Shown: positions 10,137-21,608 of the stretch, piece after piece | How positions within the stretch are numbered: position 1 is the first letter of the stretch | How the letters are laid out: each line of letters starts with the position of its first letter | Source of the DNA: Dipteris shenzhenensis | Taxonomy: Eukaryota; Polypodiophyta; Polypodiopsida; Gleicheniales | Reading direction: 5' to 3' (one strand) | NCBI GenBank assembly: GCA_047967505.1 | Contig: CM106539.1 | DNA: 64,000 bases | Notes under the pieces: generated by a model | The model's database searches: none | What the model saw: the letters and a program-made list of their open reading frames with translations, nothing else | What the model was told of the DNA's origin: nothing | Program-made: the position numbers and the translations under genes

Positions 10137-11884
10137 AACGGTCTTGGCATATTGAACATATACCTAGGTCCATCTCCACAAAAGTAATATACGTTGGAAT
10201 GGTAGAGGGTTTTCTGATAGCCAGGCCCACAAAATTAGGATCCAAGTTACGAACATGGCCTCCATCCTAATATGTTGGAGTGCGGCATGTGCATCGCGTG
10301 CTTATTGACAATATGCAACGGAGATGCAGCATTTCTCCTCGTATACATTTTCTATGTCTTGCCTGTGTTTGGAATATTGGAGAAATGCATTCACATGATT
10401 CAATTCAGCTCCAATTCAATAAGCAACCACTAGTTCTCATTCATCACCCGTCGATATTCAAACATAGCATCATGCACTACGATGCTTGGAAATGCTAGAT
10501 CTTCCCTTGCTGCACTTTGCGGTGCTGGTTGTGGGCCCTATGCAATGCCAACCCCCTCTACACCTTTATCTCCCATGGCTTCATGCACATTCATAAATAG
10601 TTCGGAGCTTGTCACAGAAACTACATAGATGCAAAACATGCTAATGAGTACATTATCTATGATATAACAACTATGAGCACATATGGAAAGAATTGGTATG
10701 TACTTCACTCACTTGAAGCCGAGCTTCACTTCCCACATTAGTGGCGGGTGGTGATGCAACCATGGGAATAGCGGTGGTAGTGGTTATCCTTGGCTGCGAT
10801 GATTGTTTGTTGCATGTCTGAGGAGAGGAGGCAAAGTCTATAGGCACGTTGAGCACGAACTTTGCATATAACATCTTTGCAAAGTAGAGTGGCATGGCTC
10901 CACTATGAGGCTTCTTTGATTTGATCATGCAATGAATATAATATGCATTGTCCCCCATAGCTTGGTGGTGAGAATTTTTAATGGGACACCATCCATGTGA
11001 GGCATTGCGACAATCCCACACAACTGCTACACCATCATTTGATACCATTGTGTTGATGTGGTTGTAATTCTAACCATTTGGATCATGAAAGACACTTGCA
11101 TTCGCAATTGTGTGAGCCTCATCTTTCCTTGTTGGTAGGAGGGTAGCATCTGCCACATCCATTATATGTTTCATTGCGATCTTCACCCGCAGTTTTGGTC
11201 CTAGGACTGATCTTAGCCATCATTTAAGACCACTATGTTGATGTGGCTGTATATGTGGCTGTACTTCTAACCATTTGGATCATGAAAGACACTTGCATTA
11301 GCAATTGTGTGAGCCTCATCTTTCATTGTTGGTGGGAGGAGCATCACCCACATCCATTTTATGTTTCATTGTGATCTTCACCCATAGTTTTGGTCCTAGG
11401 ACTAATCGTATGCAACTTGTGTTGACCATTGTGACGAGGATGCCATGGTGAAAGAGAAAGCGAGTGAAGATATAATAACCATGCCAATACCAAATGAGCG
11501 ACATGCTGTTGAAACATTTAATTGTAGCATAGTTATTCAAATTACAATATGTGAGAATTTATCCATCTATTTTAATTGTGGACTGATCATGATTGATTAA
11601 ATTGAACAAATAAAACAAGCAAACTCTTGCAAATTTTTACAATTGAGTTGAAGATACATGTAATAGGAACATTTTTAAATCCATATGTACAATCCAAGGA
11701 CATTACTCTCCCTCTCTCTCTTTTACTCTCCCTTTCTCTCTTTTCATCTCCCTTGCTCTCTTTCCCTCTCTCTTTTACCCTCCCTCTCTCTCTTTTCCTT
11801 TCTCCCTCCTCTCTCCCTCTCTCTCTCTCCCTCTCTCCCTCTCTCCCTCTCTCTCTTTCCCTCTCCCTCTCTCTCTTTCCTCTA

Positions 11885-11922
<38 letters not shown>

Positions 11923-12560
11923 ATCCCTCTCTTTCCCTCTCTCCCTATATTTCACACACCCTCTCTCTCTTTCCCTCTCTAATAGCCTGTAGTCAACTAG
12001 GGCGAGGTGATTCTATCCGATCGAGGTGAGCCATCACCTAGCCCGGACTGATTGACACCAAAGACTAAAGAAGAAAAATCACCCAAAGATGAAAAAAAAT
12101 AGACAAGTAGAAGAAATCGATAGCTATATGTGCGGTAGTGGTGAGGGCGCGGTCTTTTTATAAGATTTTGTAGTGACACCATGCGGTACCTCCCCCGACT
12201 GTGTGGTGTGTCAATGCAAGATTTGTGGAGACTGGTAATGATACTGCACATCCTATTGTGCAGATTGGCAAAATTCCTTTGTCTATGCAGGGTCAGAAAT
12301 CGGATGGTTCATGATGACACATGTGCTAATATGATAAACACTACATAGTATGGGTGCGTCACCAAGCGGTGTCTCTTGGCACCCTAAAAAAAACCGCACG
12401 GTATATCTATGGGACTATGCGGGGTATAGTGAATTGATGAAGGATGCAATATGCCATGGATAGAACAAGGCAAATAGCTGTTGAGAGAGAGAAAAACATA
12501 AATAGAACATCTAACTATGTACACAAGAAATAGAAAGACAAATCCATGCCAACCCAAAAA
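10137..12560. other. Unassigned insert sequence with one minus-strand ORF and a local duplication
   Basis: No recognisable gene is seen. A minus-strand open frame at 10671-11048 (125 residues, GVAVVWDCRNASHGWCPIKN; GAMPLYFAKMLYAKFVLN) looks protein-like but matches no family I know. A segment of about 145 bp at 11059-11205 recurs at 11266-11410 (taaccatttggatcatgaaa...ggtcctaggact), a direct duplication with an offset of about 207 bp. A CT-rich tract lies at 11699-11985. The remainder to 12560 contains scattered 'accgcacggta'-like motifs and nothing callable. Confidence 0.5.
11699..11985. repeat. CT-rich low-complexity tract
   Basis: About 290 bases of (CT)n/(CCCTCT)n-type pyrimidine repeat. 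The open frames over it on both strands (Ser/Leu-rich, and Arg/Glu-rich) are composition artefacts. Confidence 0.9.
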
Positions 12561-12569
12561 GCCTTGTTT

Positions 12570-13110
12570 AGACATTTGTCGTGATTTTGTTCATTCTGCA
12601 TGTGGATGAAACATGGGATAAGTGCACCAATTTATCTCATGCAAGTCCATGGACCTTGAACAGGATCAATGGACATACTGCATCAGACATGGAGAAGGAA
12701 TCTATAACATATGCGATGGATAGAGACCAACTGGCTGACATGCTTTAGATGGGTGACCATTTTGTAGTACTACGGTCCCCTACAAATGAAGATAATGAGG
12801 ATTATTATGTGGTGCAGTGCTCAAAATAAAAAACAGTCCTCATAGAGCAAGAGACAGATGGTTGGGGTAATGTCTTCAACATTGGGGATCAAGTGGTTTT
12901 GGAATCTTTTATGCAAAAATCCCAAAATGCAAAAGAAATTAGGCATTACTAAAAGATGCACCTCCTGCTATAGTGCATGCTAATGCAGTGTTGGCAATAA
13001 AGTTCCAAATGTCACAAGCAAAGCACAAGGTTAAAGGAGAGAGAACCATCATATACCCCAGGAGGTGCACGAATGGATCTTGGCAAACATTTCTCTATAA
13101 GAACTGTTGC
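12570..13110 (+). pseudogene. C-terminal fragment of an unassigned transposase-like family
   Basis: The plus frame reads SDMEKESITYAMDRDQLADM, then LxMGDHFVVLRSPTNEDNED, YYVVQCSKxK and DGWGNVFNIGDQVVLESF, with TAG/TAA at x. It parallels the C-terminal part of the larger copy at 54.9-55.1 kb (YLEEGDNFAVVTDSGENKED then DPYFLLxCTKPKYKV): Gly-Asp-x-Phe-Ala/Val-Val-Val, an acidic stretch, then F/V-L/V-x-Cys. No upstream motifs of the family are seen, so this is only a fragment. The assignment is by my own pattern comparison within this window. Confidence 0.5.
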
Positions 13111-13269
13111 TGAGCATGTATTTTTGCAATGGATCTTACATATTTTTGTGCGCATTTTGTATTTTTAGCTACCCCTTTGGGGACTAATTTTTGTAATACA
13201 AAGGCATCTTGTTTCTCTTGGGGATGCTCCGCAATGAGGAACTTTAACCATTTTTAATATTATTAGTTT

Positions 13270-13604
13270 TAATTGTGTACTATTATATTATTACTGTTTA
13301 GGGATTGCTGTCATATCATACTATTAGCCCTATTCTTTAGTGATTGTGTACTATTGTAGTAGTTTTTATAGTTCATATTAAGTTTGTTCTACTGTCATAT
13401 CATACTACTTATTACTATTTAGTTAGTACTAATTAGTACTATGTACTACTATCTTAAGTAACTCATGATCTACTATTAATTTTGAGAGAGAGAGAGAGAA
13501 CAATTATACTATTGTCATATCATACTACTTAGTACTATTTGGTTAGTACTATGTGATACTATGCAGTACTATCTTAAGTAGCACATCTACTATCAATTGA
13601 GAGA

Positions 13605-13640
<36 letters not shown>

Positions 13641-13660
13641 TAGAGAGAGAACCATTGTAC
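13270..13660. repeat. AT-rich tandem repeats ending in GA tracts
   Basis: A unit of about 120 bp (ctactgtcatatcatactactt...ctactattaatttt, then GA repeats) occurs twice, at about 13391-13510 and 13511-13650, with a partial third start at about 13660. Both copies end in (GA)n, which is longer in the second. It resembles sequence that has grown by slippage. No gene is seen. Confidence 0.75.
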
Positions 13661-14540
13661 TACTGTCATATCATATTTTTGTAATGTTGTTCCTCCTTTT
13701 AATATATTGCACTTATAGTTCAGAATGAGCCATACAAAATCAGAAGGCACCATATAAAATCGTAATGAGACATATAGAATCAGTCATATGAGATTACGGA
13801 GCTCAAACGACTTGGATACAACAGCCTTGCAATGAACTCCACACACCCCAATATACAACTCAGTAAGGCTTGGACACATATAGTAGCTCTACAGCACTGC
13901 ACTCCACACACCCCAATATACTATTTTCTAGGAAGGAATGACCCTAGAACATAGGAGTTTTTAGCCCTTCTTCCTCAACATCCTCGTTAGTAGCCCACTC
14001 GAGGGATTGTCGTCTCGAACATTCGAAGTTGCTATTTCTTCTGCGCCATACCCTACATCTGTAAGGTCTCTGAAGATGTTATCAGCCCTTTTTGCAATTC
14101 CATCCTGTAGCTCTAGAGCATAAGAGTGTATAGCTCTATTACACATTGATGGATCTATAATGCCAATCAAAAATAGCCAACTGTATGAGCACCATAGCAG
14201 ACATGACACATGATTCCTTAGCTTAGACCTGACTAACAGTTAGTATTATTTTATTCAAAACCAAAATTGATACTGTATGGTTTTGCAAAAAATACCATAA
14301 AAGATAACATATAAAAAAGGACGATACTATCAGAAAACACCAGTACCATTTAACAGCACCAATACCATGTAAGAACACCAGTATATTTATCAGCTCACCA
14401 TTAATTTTATCAGCATAGTAGCAAGAGCAAAGTCTGTATTACAAAGTAACCATTACAAGTTTGTATTTAGAAAGTAACAACATCTATATTCATCAATGTA
14501 CAAGTCTTTTACAATATAGACTTCAAGGCCTAGTGCATGG
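13661..14540. other. Sequence downstream of copy B with a small minus-strand ORF
   Basis: A minus-strand frame at 14209-13961 (82 residues, ELQDGIAKRADNIFRDLTDV ... NPSSGLLTRMLRKKG) looks coding in composition and lies beyond the 3' end of the copy B HAD exon. It may be a further exon or an unrelated gene fragment. Short repeats of 'actccacacaccccaatata' occur at about 13838 and 13899. Nothing else is recognised. Confidence 0.35.
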
Positions 14541-14551
14541 TGGGTATTGGT

Positions 14552-15359
14552 TTACATAAGGATTATGCCTAAGAATCTGTTGGCACATCTCATGTGGAAG
14601 GTCCAGTCCATGGGCTTTGGATCTTCAGTTAACAGTGAAACGACAACATCAACACACCCCATGTCAGCATAATCTGCAAAAAAGACTTCAACAAATAATT
14701 TGGATGGATGCTCACCATGGGCAGCTGCAATGCGCTCAATCACATGGCCTTCATAAGGGTATCTCATTGTAAAGGCAGGAACACTTTCTCTGGCATTTGC
14801 TATATTTAATAAGTATGGGAGCAACTGATCTGATAGTTCATCATCATTAGGACCTCCGTCATAGGCAAAAGGAGTTATACAGGAATCGGGTGGACTTAAT
14901 GCTGCTTTCAAAGGAGTGTCATCAACCAAGAGTGTACTCATGGGATCATAGTCAATGTCATGTGTAGCCAATGCACTAAATGGCTTAAGCATACACATCT
15001 CATCTAGCCGTGTTGGGTGGCAGAATTCTTCCCTTGTACAACAATCCTCATGTGCAAAGTTGAACAGAAACTTGAATTCCCTAAACTCATCATATCCCAA
15101 TTTGCTTTCTATCAAAGACACTATGGGACTAACATTTCTCCTTATCATACTACTCGATGTAGCAATCTCAAAATGCTCCCATACAGATTTCATGAAATTG
15201 ATCAATTGTGGCCGCAAAGAGATGACATGATTGCCTAATTTATGAACATCACCACCTTGGGCCATTTCAGGAGTAGCAGTCTGCCACCACATCTTTAATA
15301 ATATTCCATTCAAATCAAAGATTAACAACTTTTTTTGAGGAAGAACATCTCTGGAGTCA
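14552..15359 (-). pseudogene. Gene 1 copy B, FCP1-like HAD exon (better preserved)
   Basis: It is about 93-95% similar to the copy A exon by eye. It has an acceptor (TTCTAG at 15360) and an open frame of about 260 residues. HAD/FCP1-like motifs are LLIFDLNGILLK, ATSSSM (Trp of motif II changed to Ser), LKPFSALATHD and LLVDDTPLK. Unlike copy A, it keeps the C-terminus (PKPMDWTFHMRCANRFLGII) to its own stop. As in copy A, the second Asp of motif I is Asn. It lies inside the element that splits gene 1, so it is an extra copy and not part of the gene around it. No promoter or 5' half is attached. Confidence 0.8.
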
Positions 15360-15559
15360 CTAGAAGTAACAATAACACATATTCAGATCCATCATACTTG
15401 AGTTGATGAATTGCAAAAGGAATTTTATATCAACTTACAAGAAGATAAATTGCAAAAAGAATTTCATTAAAAAAACAAGGAAGATAAATTGCAAAAATAA
15501 TTTCATTAAAAAAACAAGAAGATAAATTGCAAAAAGAGTTTCATTTAAAACTTGCGAGA

Positions 15560-16695
15560 CCAGCTCTCATACAATGTCATTTCATAGACAATCTGATCCT
15601 AACATTTGGGGTTGGGCATTTGCTAGGATCAATCAAATACGACTTAGTAACTATTTGACTAAATTTCCTCTTCTTTGTCCCTGCAAGGGGAAGGCTACCT
15701 AGTACTGTGTCATCCTCCATTTGCTCTCCATCAAAGCTGTTATATACTTTAGGCTTTAGCCTTGATATAATCTCAGCTGCCTCAGTGATGACCCTCTCAC
15801 CCCGCTATCTGTGTTGAGCTTTTCACCACTATCCATGTGTTCACCCTTGCTATTCTTTCCAGTCAACTCCCCACCGCCACCTATGTCTTCATCCTTGCTG
15901 TGATTTCCTGGCAAGTCCTGCATGCCATATCTTGCTATTGCTTCCTCTATAATCCTGTTCGATTGCTGCAGATTTTCTTCATCTAAGTTCAATAGATCAT
16001 CTTCATCCAAGTGCTGATCATCTTCGATGTCTCCAGTTAAATTGTCTACAAAGAAATAAAGTCAGATCAAAAATGCGTTTGAGGTGCTGTACACAGAAGA
16101 TTGTAAATGTGCATCTTCACAAAAAAATACATACCCTCCTTTTCCTCTAAATTCTTGCTTCTGTACAATGACTGCACAATAGATTTCTTCTTGTGTTGTA
16201 TGTGGCGCTTCATCTTAGTAAGAGCTTCCTTAACTGGCAAACTTTCATCTGCTGAAGAATTTATAATACATGAATAGATGCAATATATAAAATAGGAATA
16301 AATGAAATAGACAAAACATGAACTTATAAAAATAAATACCCTCTTTTGGCTGCATAGGGAAAAAAAACAGTCCTACCTCTCTCCTCTGCAACTTTTAGGT
16401 CCCCTTGTGCCACTGCATGCTGCTTTTTTACTTTGTCCAACATTTCATCCTCATCATATTCCTGATCCCCAACATCCTTCAAGGAGTTATCTTCCAACTG
16501 ACTTCCATCGAATAGTTGTTCACTGTCTTTTTTTCTACACGAGGCATGCCCCTCTACTTGTTGTCCTTTCTTGGTGTCTATGAACACGTTTAAAATGTTA
16601 GGAGTTTTGCATTTCTCATTTTCAATAGCTTCAGCTTGCGTTGTACCAGTCTTCAAATTTTTTGGACATGGTATTTCGGTGTCTTTACTTGTTTG
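15560..16695 (-). pseudogene. Gene 1 copy B, acidic linker exons
   Basis: Block 16690-16383 is intact here (GTTQAEAIENEKCKTPNILN ... QLEDNSLKDVGDQEYDEDEM), where copy A has a net 13-base deletion. Block 16251-16136 reads the Lys-rich segment ending in EEKE before its donor. Block 16045-15560 reads the Asp/Glu-rich segment, then after a +1 shift ITEAAEIISRLKPK and KKRKFSQIVTKSYLIDPSK. Splice-like borders match copy A. The frame shared between the copies implies they were coding when duplicated. Confidence 0.6.
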
Positions 16696-16793
16696 TGTAA
16701 GGAAAAGAACAACTATTTGAAATTGATTTCAAAAGACAAATAGATTATTTAAAGATAGACAATAATTTAAAAATAGTAGTATTTAAACTTGAA

Positions 16794-16889
16794 GGAAATA
16801 TGGCCCTTGCGGGGTCCCCTTTAGGGGCAAGGGACATATTCCAATATAGCCCTTACCCCTAAAAGGAACCCCTCAAGGGCCATATTTCC
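16794..16889. repeat. 96-bp foldback hairpin (copy B)
   Basis: Arms of about 40 bp, GGAAATATGGCCCTTGCGGG... and ...CCCCTCAAGGGCCATATTTCC, with about four mismatches. It is the same length and position as the copy A hairpin. The outer arms (GGAAATATGGCC/GGCCATATTTCC) are perfect here but not in copy A. Confidence 0.8.
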
Positions 16890-16916
16890 ATTGGTTGTGT
16901 TGGAGTCCAGATGTGA

Positions 16917-17057
16917 TTGGTACTAAATAGTACTAAGTGCTAAGTGCCACTAATAGTGCTAAATACTACTAATACTGCTGAGTACTGCTACATAGTACTA
17001 AATATGATTAATATTGCTAAGTACTAAATAGTACTGATGCTAATCCTAATACTGCTA
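16917..17057. repeat. Truncated TACTAAATAG array at the edge of copy B
   Basis: It matches the first 140 bases or so of the copy A array, then stops at '...ctgctacata' where copia gag sequence begins (17058). This is the right-hand edge of copy B. Confidence 0.8.
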
Positions 17058-20000
17058 CATATCGAATCTAGCCAATGCAGCACAACAGATAGTACCAACT
17101 ACAGATGAGATTCTTGCATGGATAAGAAGAAATGCAGATGCACTGTGTTCTATTGTCTATAGTGTAAGTGATTTCGTCATGGTGTTAATTCAACATGTCA
17201 CCACAGTGGAGGCGGCATGGATAGTCTTGAAAAATTAGTACGAGACCATGAATCAGACAGGATTCAGAATCTAGAGACTCAACTAGTGAACGAGAAACTG
17301 TTTGAGTCTAAAGCCGTAGAGAAGTTCATCACTAGGGTGAAGAATCTGCATGATCGGATGACTACGATTGGCATCACCATCACCATTGAGAATCTAGCAC
17401 GAAGGTGCATACGGATTCTCCCACCAAAGTATGACGGTCTTGTTACAACACTGAATATGCAGAACAGAAATCCACCCCTCAACTTTGAGGATTTGAGTGC
17501 AATGCTTCTGGAGGAGGAGATGCATCCAAAGATGAGGACTGGAGAAGATTCGGCTTTCTATGTTGGATCAAAGAAAGGTAAGTGTAAGGACTCTGGTAAC
17601 CCATATTCTTTTGATGATAAAAAGAGAAAGAAGAAGATCAAGTGCTTCTATTGCAACAAGGCAGAGCACAAGTAGATTGAGTGCTGGAAGAAGATTGCAG
17701 ATGAGAAGAATGGAGTAAAGAAAGAGTCTAGCAATAGCATGTAGGCAGTACCAGTAGAGCTATTTGTAGCAATTGAGGAGATTTGCACGGAGGCAGTTCA
17801 TGTACCTGTGGAAGAACCTTGGATTATTGATAGTGGTGCATCGCACCACATGACCAGTCGGAAGGATTGATATACCTCTCTACATCCGGTAGGGAATGAC
17901 ATCCTAGTAGCAGCTGGCAATGATGCAAAATGTCCAGCAAAAGGAAAAGGTACGATTTCTCTCAAGTTAGATGGAGTTGTAAAACAGTTGTCTGATGTTC
18001 TTTATGTGCCAGATATCAAGAGGAACTTGTTGTCTATTTCTGCGATCACGGATTGGGACCTCAAAGTTCACTTCGATAAGAATGGCGCATAGATTTTGGA
18101 TCTTCAAGGGAAGGTCATTGGTAAAGGTACACGACGCAACAACATCTATGAACTCTCAGCTTTCAGTGCTCGAGCTGATGTGAGCAACACTAAGCTATGG
18201 CATGAAAGGTTTGGTCATCTAAACCTTAGTTCTTTAAAGGAGATGCATAAAAGTGGAATGATTGCAGACCTACTAGAAATTACAGATCTGCCCGATGTAT
18301 GTAAAGCTTGCATGATGGGCAAGCAGCATCGGTAGCCCTTTCCTAAAGAGGCTAGTAGGGCAAAGGCTCCTCTAGAGCTCGTTCACATGGACCTCTGTAG
18401 AAAGATGGAGATGGAAGCTTTGGGTGGTTCCTACTACTTCATGACATTGATCGACAACCATAGTAGAAGGATATGGATATACTTCCTGAAGACTAAAGAT
18501 GAGGCTTTTAGTAAGTTCAAAGAATGGCATGTCATGGTTGAGAAAGAATCAGGGAGAAAGGTGAAGAAATTGAGATCAGACAGAGGTGGAGAGTTCACAT
18601 CAAGTGAATTCAAAAGTTACTGCAAAAGTCACAGGATCAAGAGGCAAAAACCCCCACCACATACACCATAGCCAAATGGAGTAGCAGAGCGCAAGATGCA
18701 CATCATTTGTGAAATGGGCAGGAGTATGATGAAAGGGAAAGATTTGCCAAAGAGTTTTTGGGCTGAAGCATGTAACACGGTAGTTTACATTATGAATCAT
18801 AGCTACACAAAGACTGTGAATAGAATAACTCCATTGCATGCCTTTTTTGGTAAGAAACCTTCAGCTACACATTTCAGAGTTTTTGGATGTGATTGTTTTG
18901 TGCATGTCCCTGATGCTAACATGACCAAATGGGAACCAAAGAGCCGAAAGTGTATTTTCTTGGGCTATAGTGAAGAGGCGAAGGGTTATTGTCTCTATAA
19001 TCCTATTACCAAGAAGGTAATAGTAAGTTGCAATGTGGTCTTCTCAGAATAGCTGCATCAATTGGAGGAGGATGCTTCCTTCCCAAACAACTAGGACCGG
19101 GATATCCATCTAGTACAACCACCAACAGTAGACCGAACTCCCCCAATGGTGCTTGGGAGGATTCAAGATAAAGAGGAGGAAGAAGACCTGTGGAAGCGCA
19201 ATGGCAACGGCCATTCCCGAAGTGGGTAAAATAGTTTTTGGGTGGCAGAGAACCTCCAGCCATTGAGGAACCATCCGAACACCACCGGTCCAAGAGATTA
19301 GAGGAGCAAAGAAGGGCGCATGAACACTTGGTCAACTATGTTTGATGACAGAGGTGATCTGTGCTGAAGAACCCAAGTGTCTTGAAGAGGCATAGGGTGA
19401 TGATAGGTGGATGGAGGCTATGCAGTTAGAGTATGGCTCCATAATGAAGAACAACAATTGGGACCTGGTGGATCGACCACCAAAATGCAAGGTCATCCGC
19501 ACCAAGTGGGTGTACAAGACCAAGTATAAGTCCGACGGCACGTTGGATAAGTACAAGGCTCAGCTCATTGCAAAAGGATTCGATTAGGTACATGGTTTTG
19601 ATTATCAGGATACTTTTGCTCCCACAGGTCGACTAACCAGAATTCGTAGTGGTTTGGCTTTAGCAGCACAAGAAAGTTGGCTCGTGTTTCAGATGGATGT
19701 AAAATCCGCCTTTCTAAATGGAGATCTCAAGGAGGAGGTATATGTAGAATAACCACCAGGTTTTGTGATCCTCAAATCAGAAGGTAAAGTCTGTAAACTG
19801 AAGAAGGCACTTTATGGGCTGAAACAGGCCCCACGAGTGTGGTACCAGTGGACTGATGCCTACTTTTTGCAAAATAGGTTTAGGAGGAGCCCATCTGATG
19901 CAAATTTGTATAACTACAGAGAAGGCGGCAGGTGTATGATCGTGGTCCTTTATGTGGACGACCTTGTCATAACAAGGAACCATGAACAGAAGATCTCGCA

Positions 20001-20917
20001 GACAAAGCATTTGCTAGGAAGAGAGTTTGAAATGATAGACCTTGGACTCATGCAAATCTGTTTGGGGATTGAAGTTTGGCAAGAGCCAAAACAGATCATC
20101 TCACAGCTGAAGTATGCTGGAGAGATACTGAAGGCATTTGGCATGGCTGAGTGCAAGATAGTTGGCACCCATATGGAGGTTGACGTGAAGCTCTCAAACG
20201 AGGATTCATCACCACTGGTGGATGAAGTAAAGTACAGAAGGCTTGTCGGTAGCTTGATTTACTTATGTAACACGCGGCCCGACATCAGCTTTGCAACTGG
20301 TGTACTAAGCAGGTTTTCCAATAAGCCCCGGGAGAACCATTGGAGGGCAGGGATGCGAGTGCTGAAATACATCAAAGGCACACTTGATTATGGCATCACC
20401 TATACCAAGGGCAACATCTTGGCCGGATTCTGTGACTCGGATTGGGTAGGAGACGTGGACAACAAGAGATCAGTGACAATTTACTATTTCTCACTTGGAT
20501 CTGGAGTTGTGTCATGGGTCAGCAGGAAGCAACCCACAGTTGCTCTTTCTTCTACCGATCTGAGTACAAATCAACATGTTTTGCTTCTTGTGAGGCAATG
20601 TGGCTGAGGAGGATTTTAGGGGACATGGGTGCAATGCAAAACAAGCCAACGCAGTTATCATGTGACAATCAGAGTTGCATGGCGATTGCAAAGAACCCTG
20701 TGTTCCACACTCGGACAAAACACATTGAGATCAATATCACTTTGTACGCGAGCTCATCATGGATGAAGAGGTTGACTTGGTGTACTGTTTGACTATAGAG
20801 AATGCTGCGGACATCTTCATGAAGGCTCTTGGAAGAGACTTGCTGGAGAGGCATCTTCATCGACTTGGCATTGGGCCGAAAAAGTAAGTTCACATGTGGG
20901 TGGACATTGAGGGGGGT
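17058..20917 (+). pseudogene. Copia gag-pol of element II
   Basis: In order: the end of the gag N-terminal domain (17058-17230); the gag body (IQNLETQLVNEKLFESKAVE); a zinc knuckle CFYCNKAEHKxIEC (17641-17685), with Glu replacing the usual Gly and a TAG in it; protease WIIDSGASHHMTS (17819); GAG-pre-integrase LWHERFGHLNLSSL (18197); an integrase core with Asp (HMDL), Asp (RSDRGGEF) and Glu (PNGVAERK); reverse transcriptase [31 protein letters not shown] and YVDD at about 19950; and RNase H FCDSDWVGDVDNKRS. Stops include TAG or TAA at expected Gln (HTPxPNG, FDxVHG, VExPPG). A frameshift occurs at about 20560 in RNase H. All catalytic residues named are present, so decay is mostly by stops. It ends at a purine tract (gaggggggt) before the 3' LTR. 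Confidence 0.92.
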
Positions 20918-21608
20918 TGTTAGATATCAATGCTCCACTCTCGTGTAACTACGTGGGAACCAGCTAACTCTACTTGTAAGCCCCCCATATGAGGAGAAGG
21001 CATTTGAGTAGCTCGGTTATCCAGTAGGTCCTGGTTTGGACACCAAATGGAGGCCATGTGTGGCCTGATGGTTGGACAGCTTCAGATAGAGTTGGCACAC
21101 TGCCAACTAGGCTACATGCAAGTGCAGGAAGGCATCCCATGACTGACCGCACTAAGGGTAGATGGAGCATTTCCCAGGGTAGCCCACTCTCGGGTTGCGT
21201 GGCCTGTTTGGAGCCCCAAATGATCCCAGATGGCCACGGTCCTATCGTGTGGTCAGTGGCCTATTTTGGGACCGACCTCCAGTCGACCAGTTTGGGTGGA
21301 CTAGGTCGGTCTCCCAATTGAGTCTAACCGAGTACGACTGGTGGCTATATAAGAGCAAGCCCGTGAAGCCCATAATCATCACTGGCTATAGCAACCTTGA
21401 TTCCTTAGCATCCAGTCTCCGTCCTCTACTGTTTCCAGCATGCCATCGAAGCTTCTCACACAGGAACACACGTTTGGGAGGCAGTGCCATCTATTGTATT
21501 AGTTTTATAGTAATCAAAAATTTGATTCTCCATACTATTTGCTTTTCTCTCTTGCATATGAGATCCTGTTATCAGTGTTGAGCACAGACGTTGTATTGTT
21601 TTCTTACA
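20918..21608 (+). repeat. 3' LTR of copia element II
   Basis: A 691-bp LTR beginning TGTTAGATATCAATGCTCC and ending TTTTCTTACA. It is about 90% or more identical by eye to the 5' LTR at 8986-9721 apart from an internal gap. It is preceded by a polypurine tract at 20906-20917. Confidence 0.9.

Larger units (their letters stand above)
8986..21608 (+). mobile_element. Composite 12.6-kb insertion bounded by copia LTRs (element II)
   Basis: It starts TGTTAG (8986) and ends TTACA (21608), with LTRs of 736 and 691 bp. The flanks ATGCC (8981-8985) and GTGCC (21609-21613) fit a 5-bp target duplication with one change. It interrupts the coding frame of gene 1. Inside, gag begins at 9792 and breaks at about 10136; the same gag segment reappears at about 17058 with some 85-90% identity and runs on through gag-pol to the 3' LTR. 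The 6.9 kb between contains copy B of the gene 1 3' half and other unrelated sequence. It may be one element with internal gain, or a recombination product of two related elements. Confidence 0.7.

Noticed and set aside
11699-11992. Open frames of 120 residues on both strands (Ser/Leu-rich and Arg/Glu-rich)
   Set aside because: They are translations of a CT/GA low-complexity tract.
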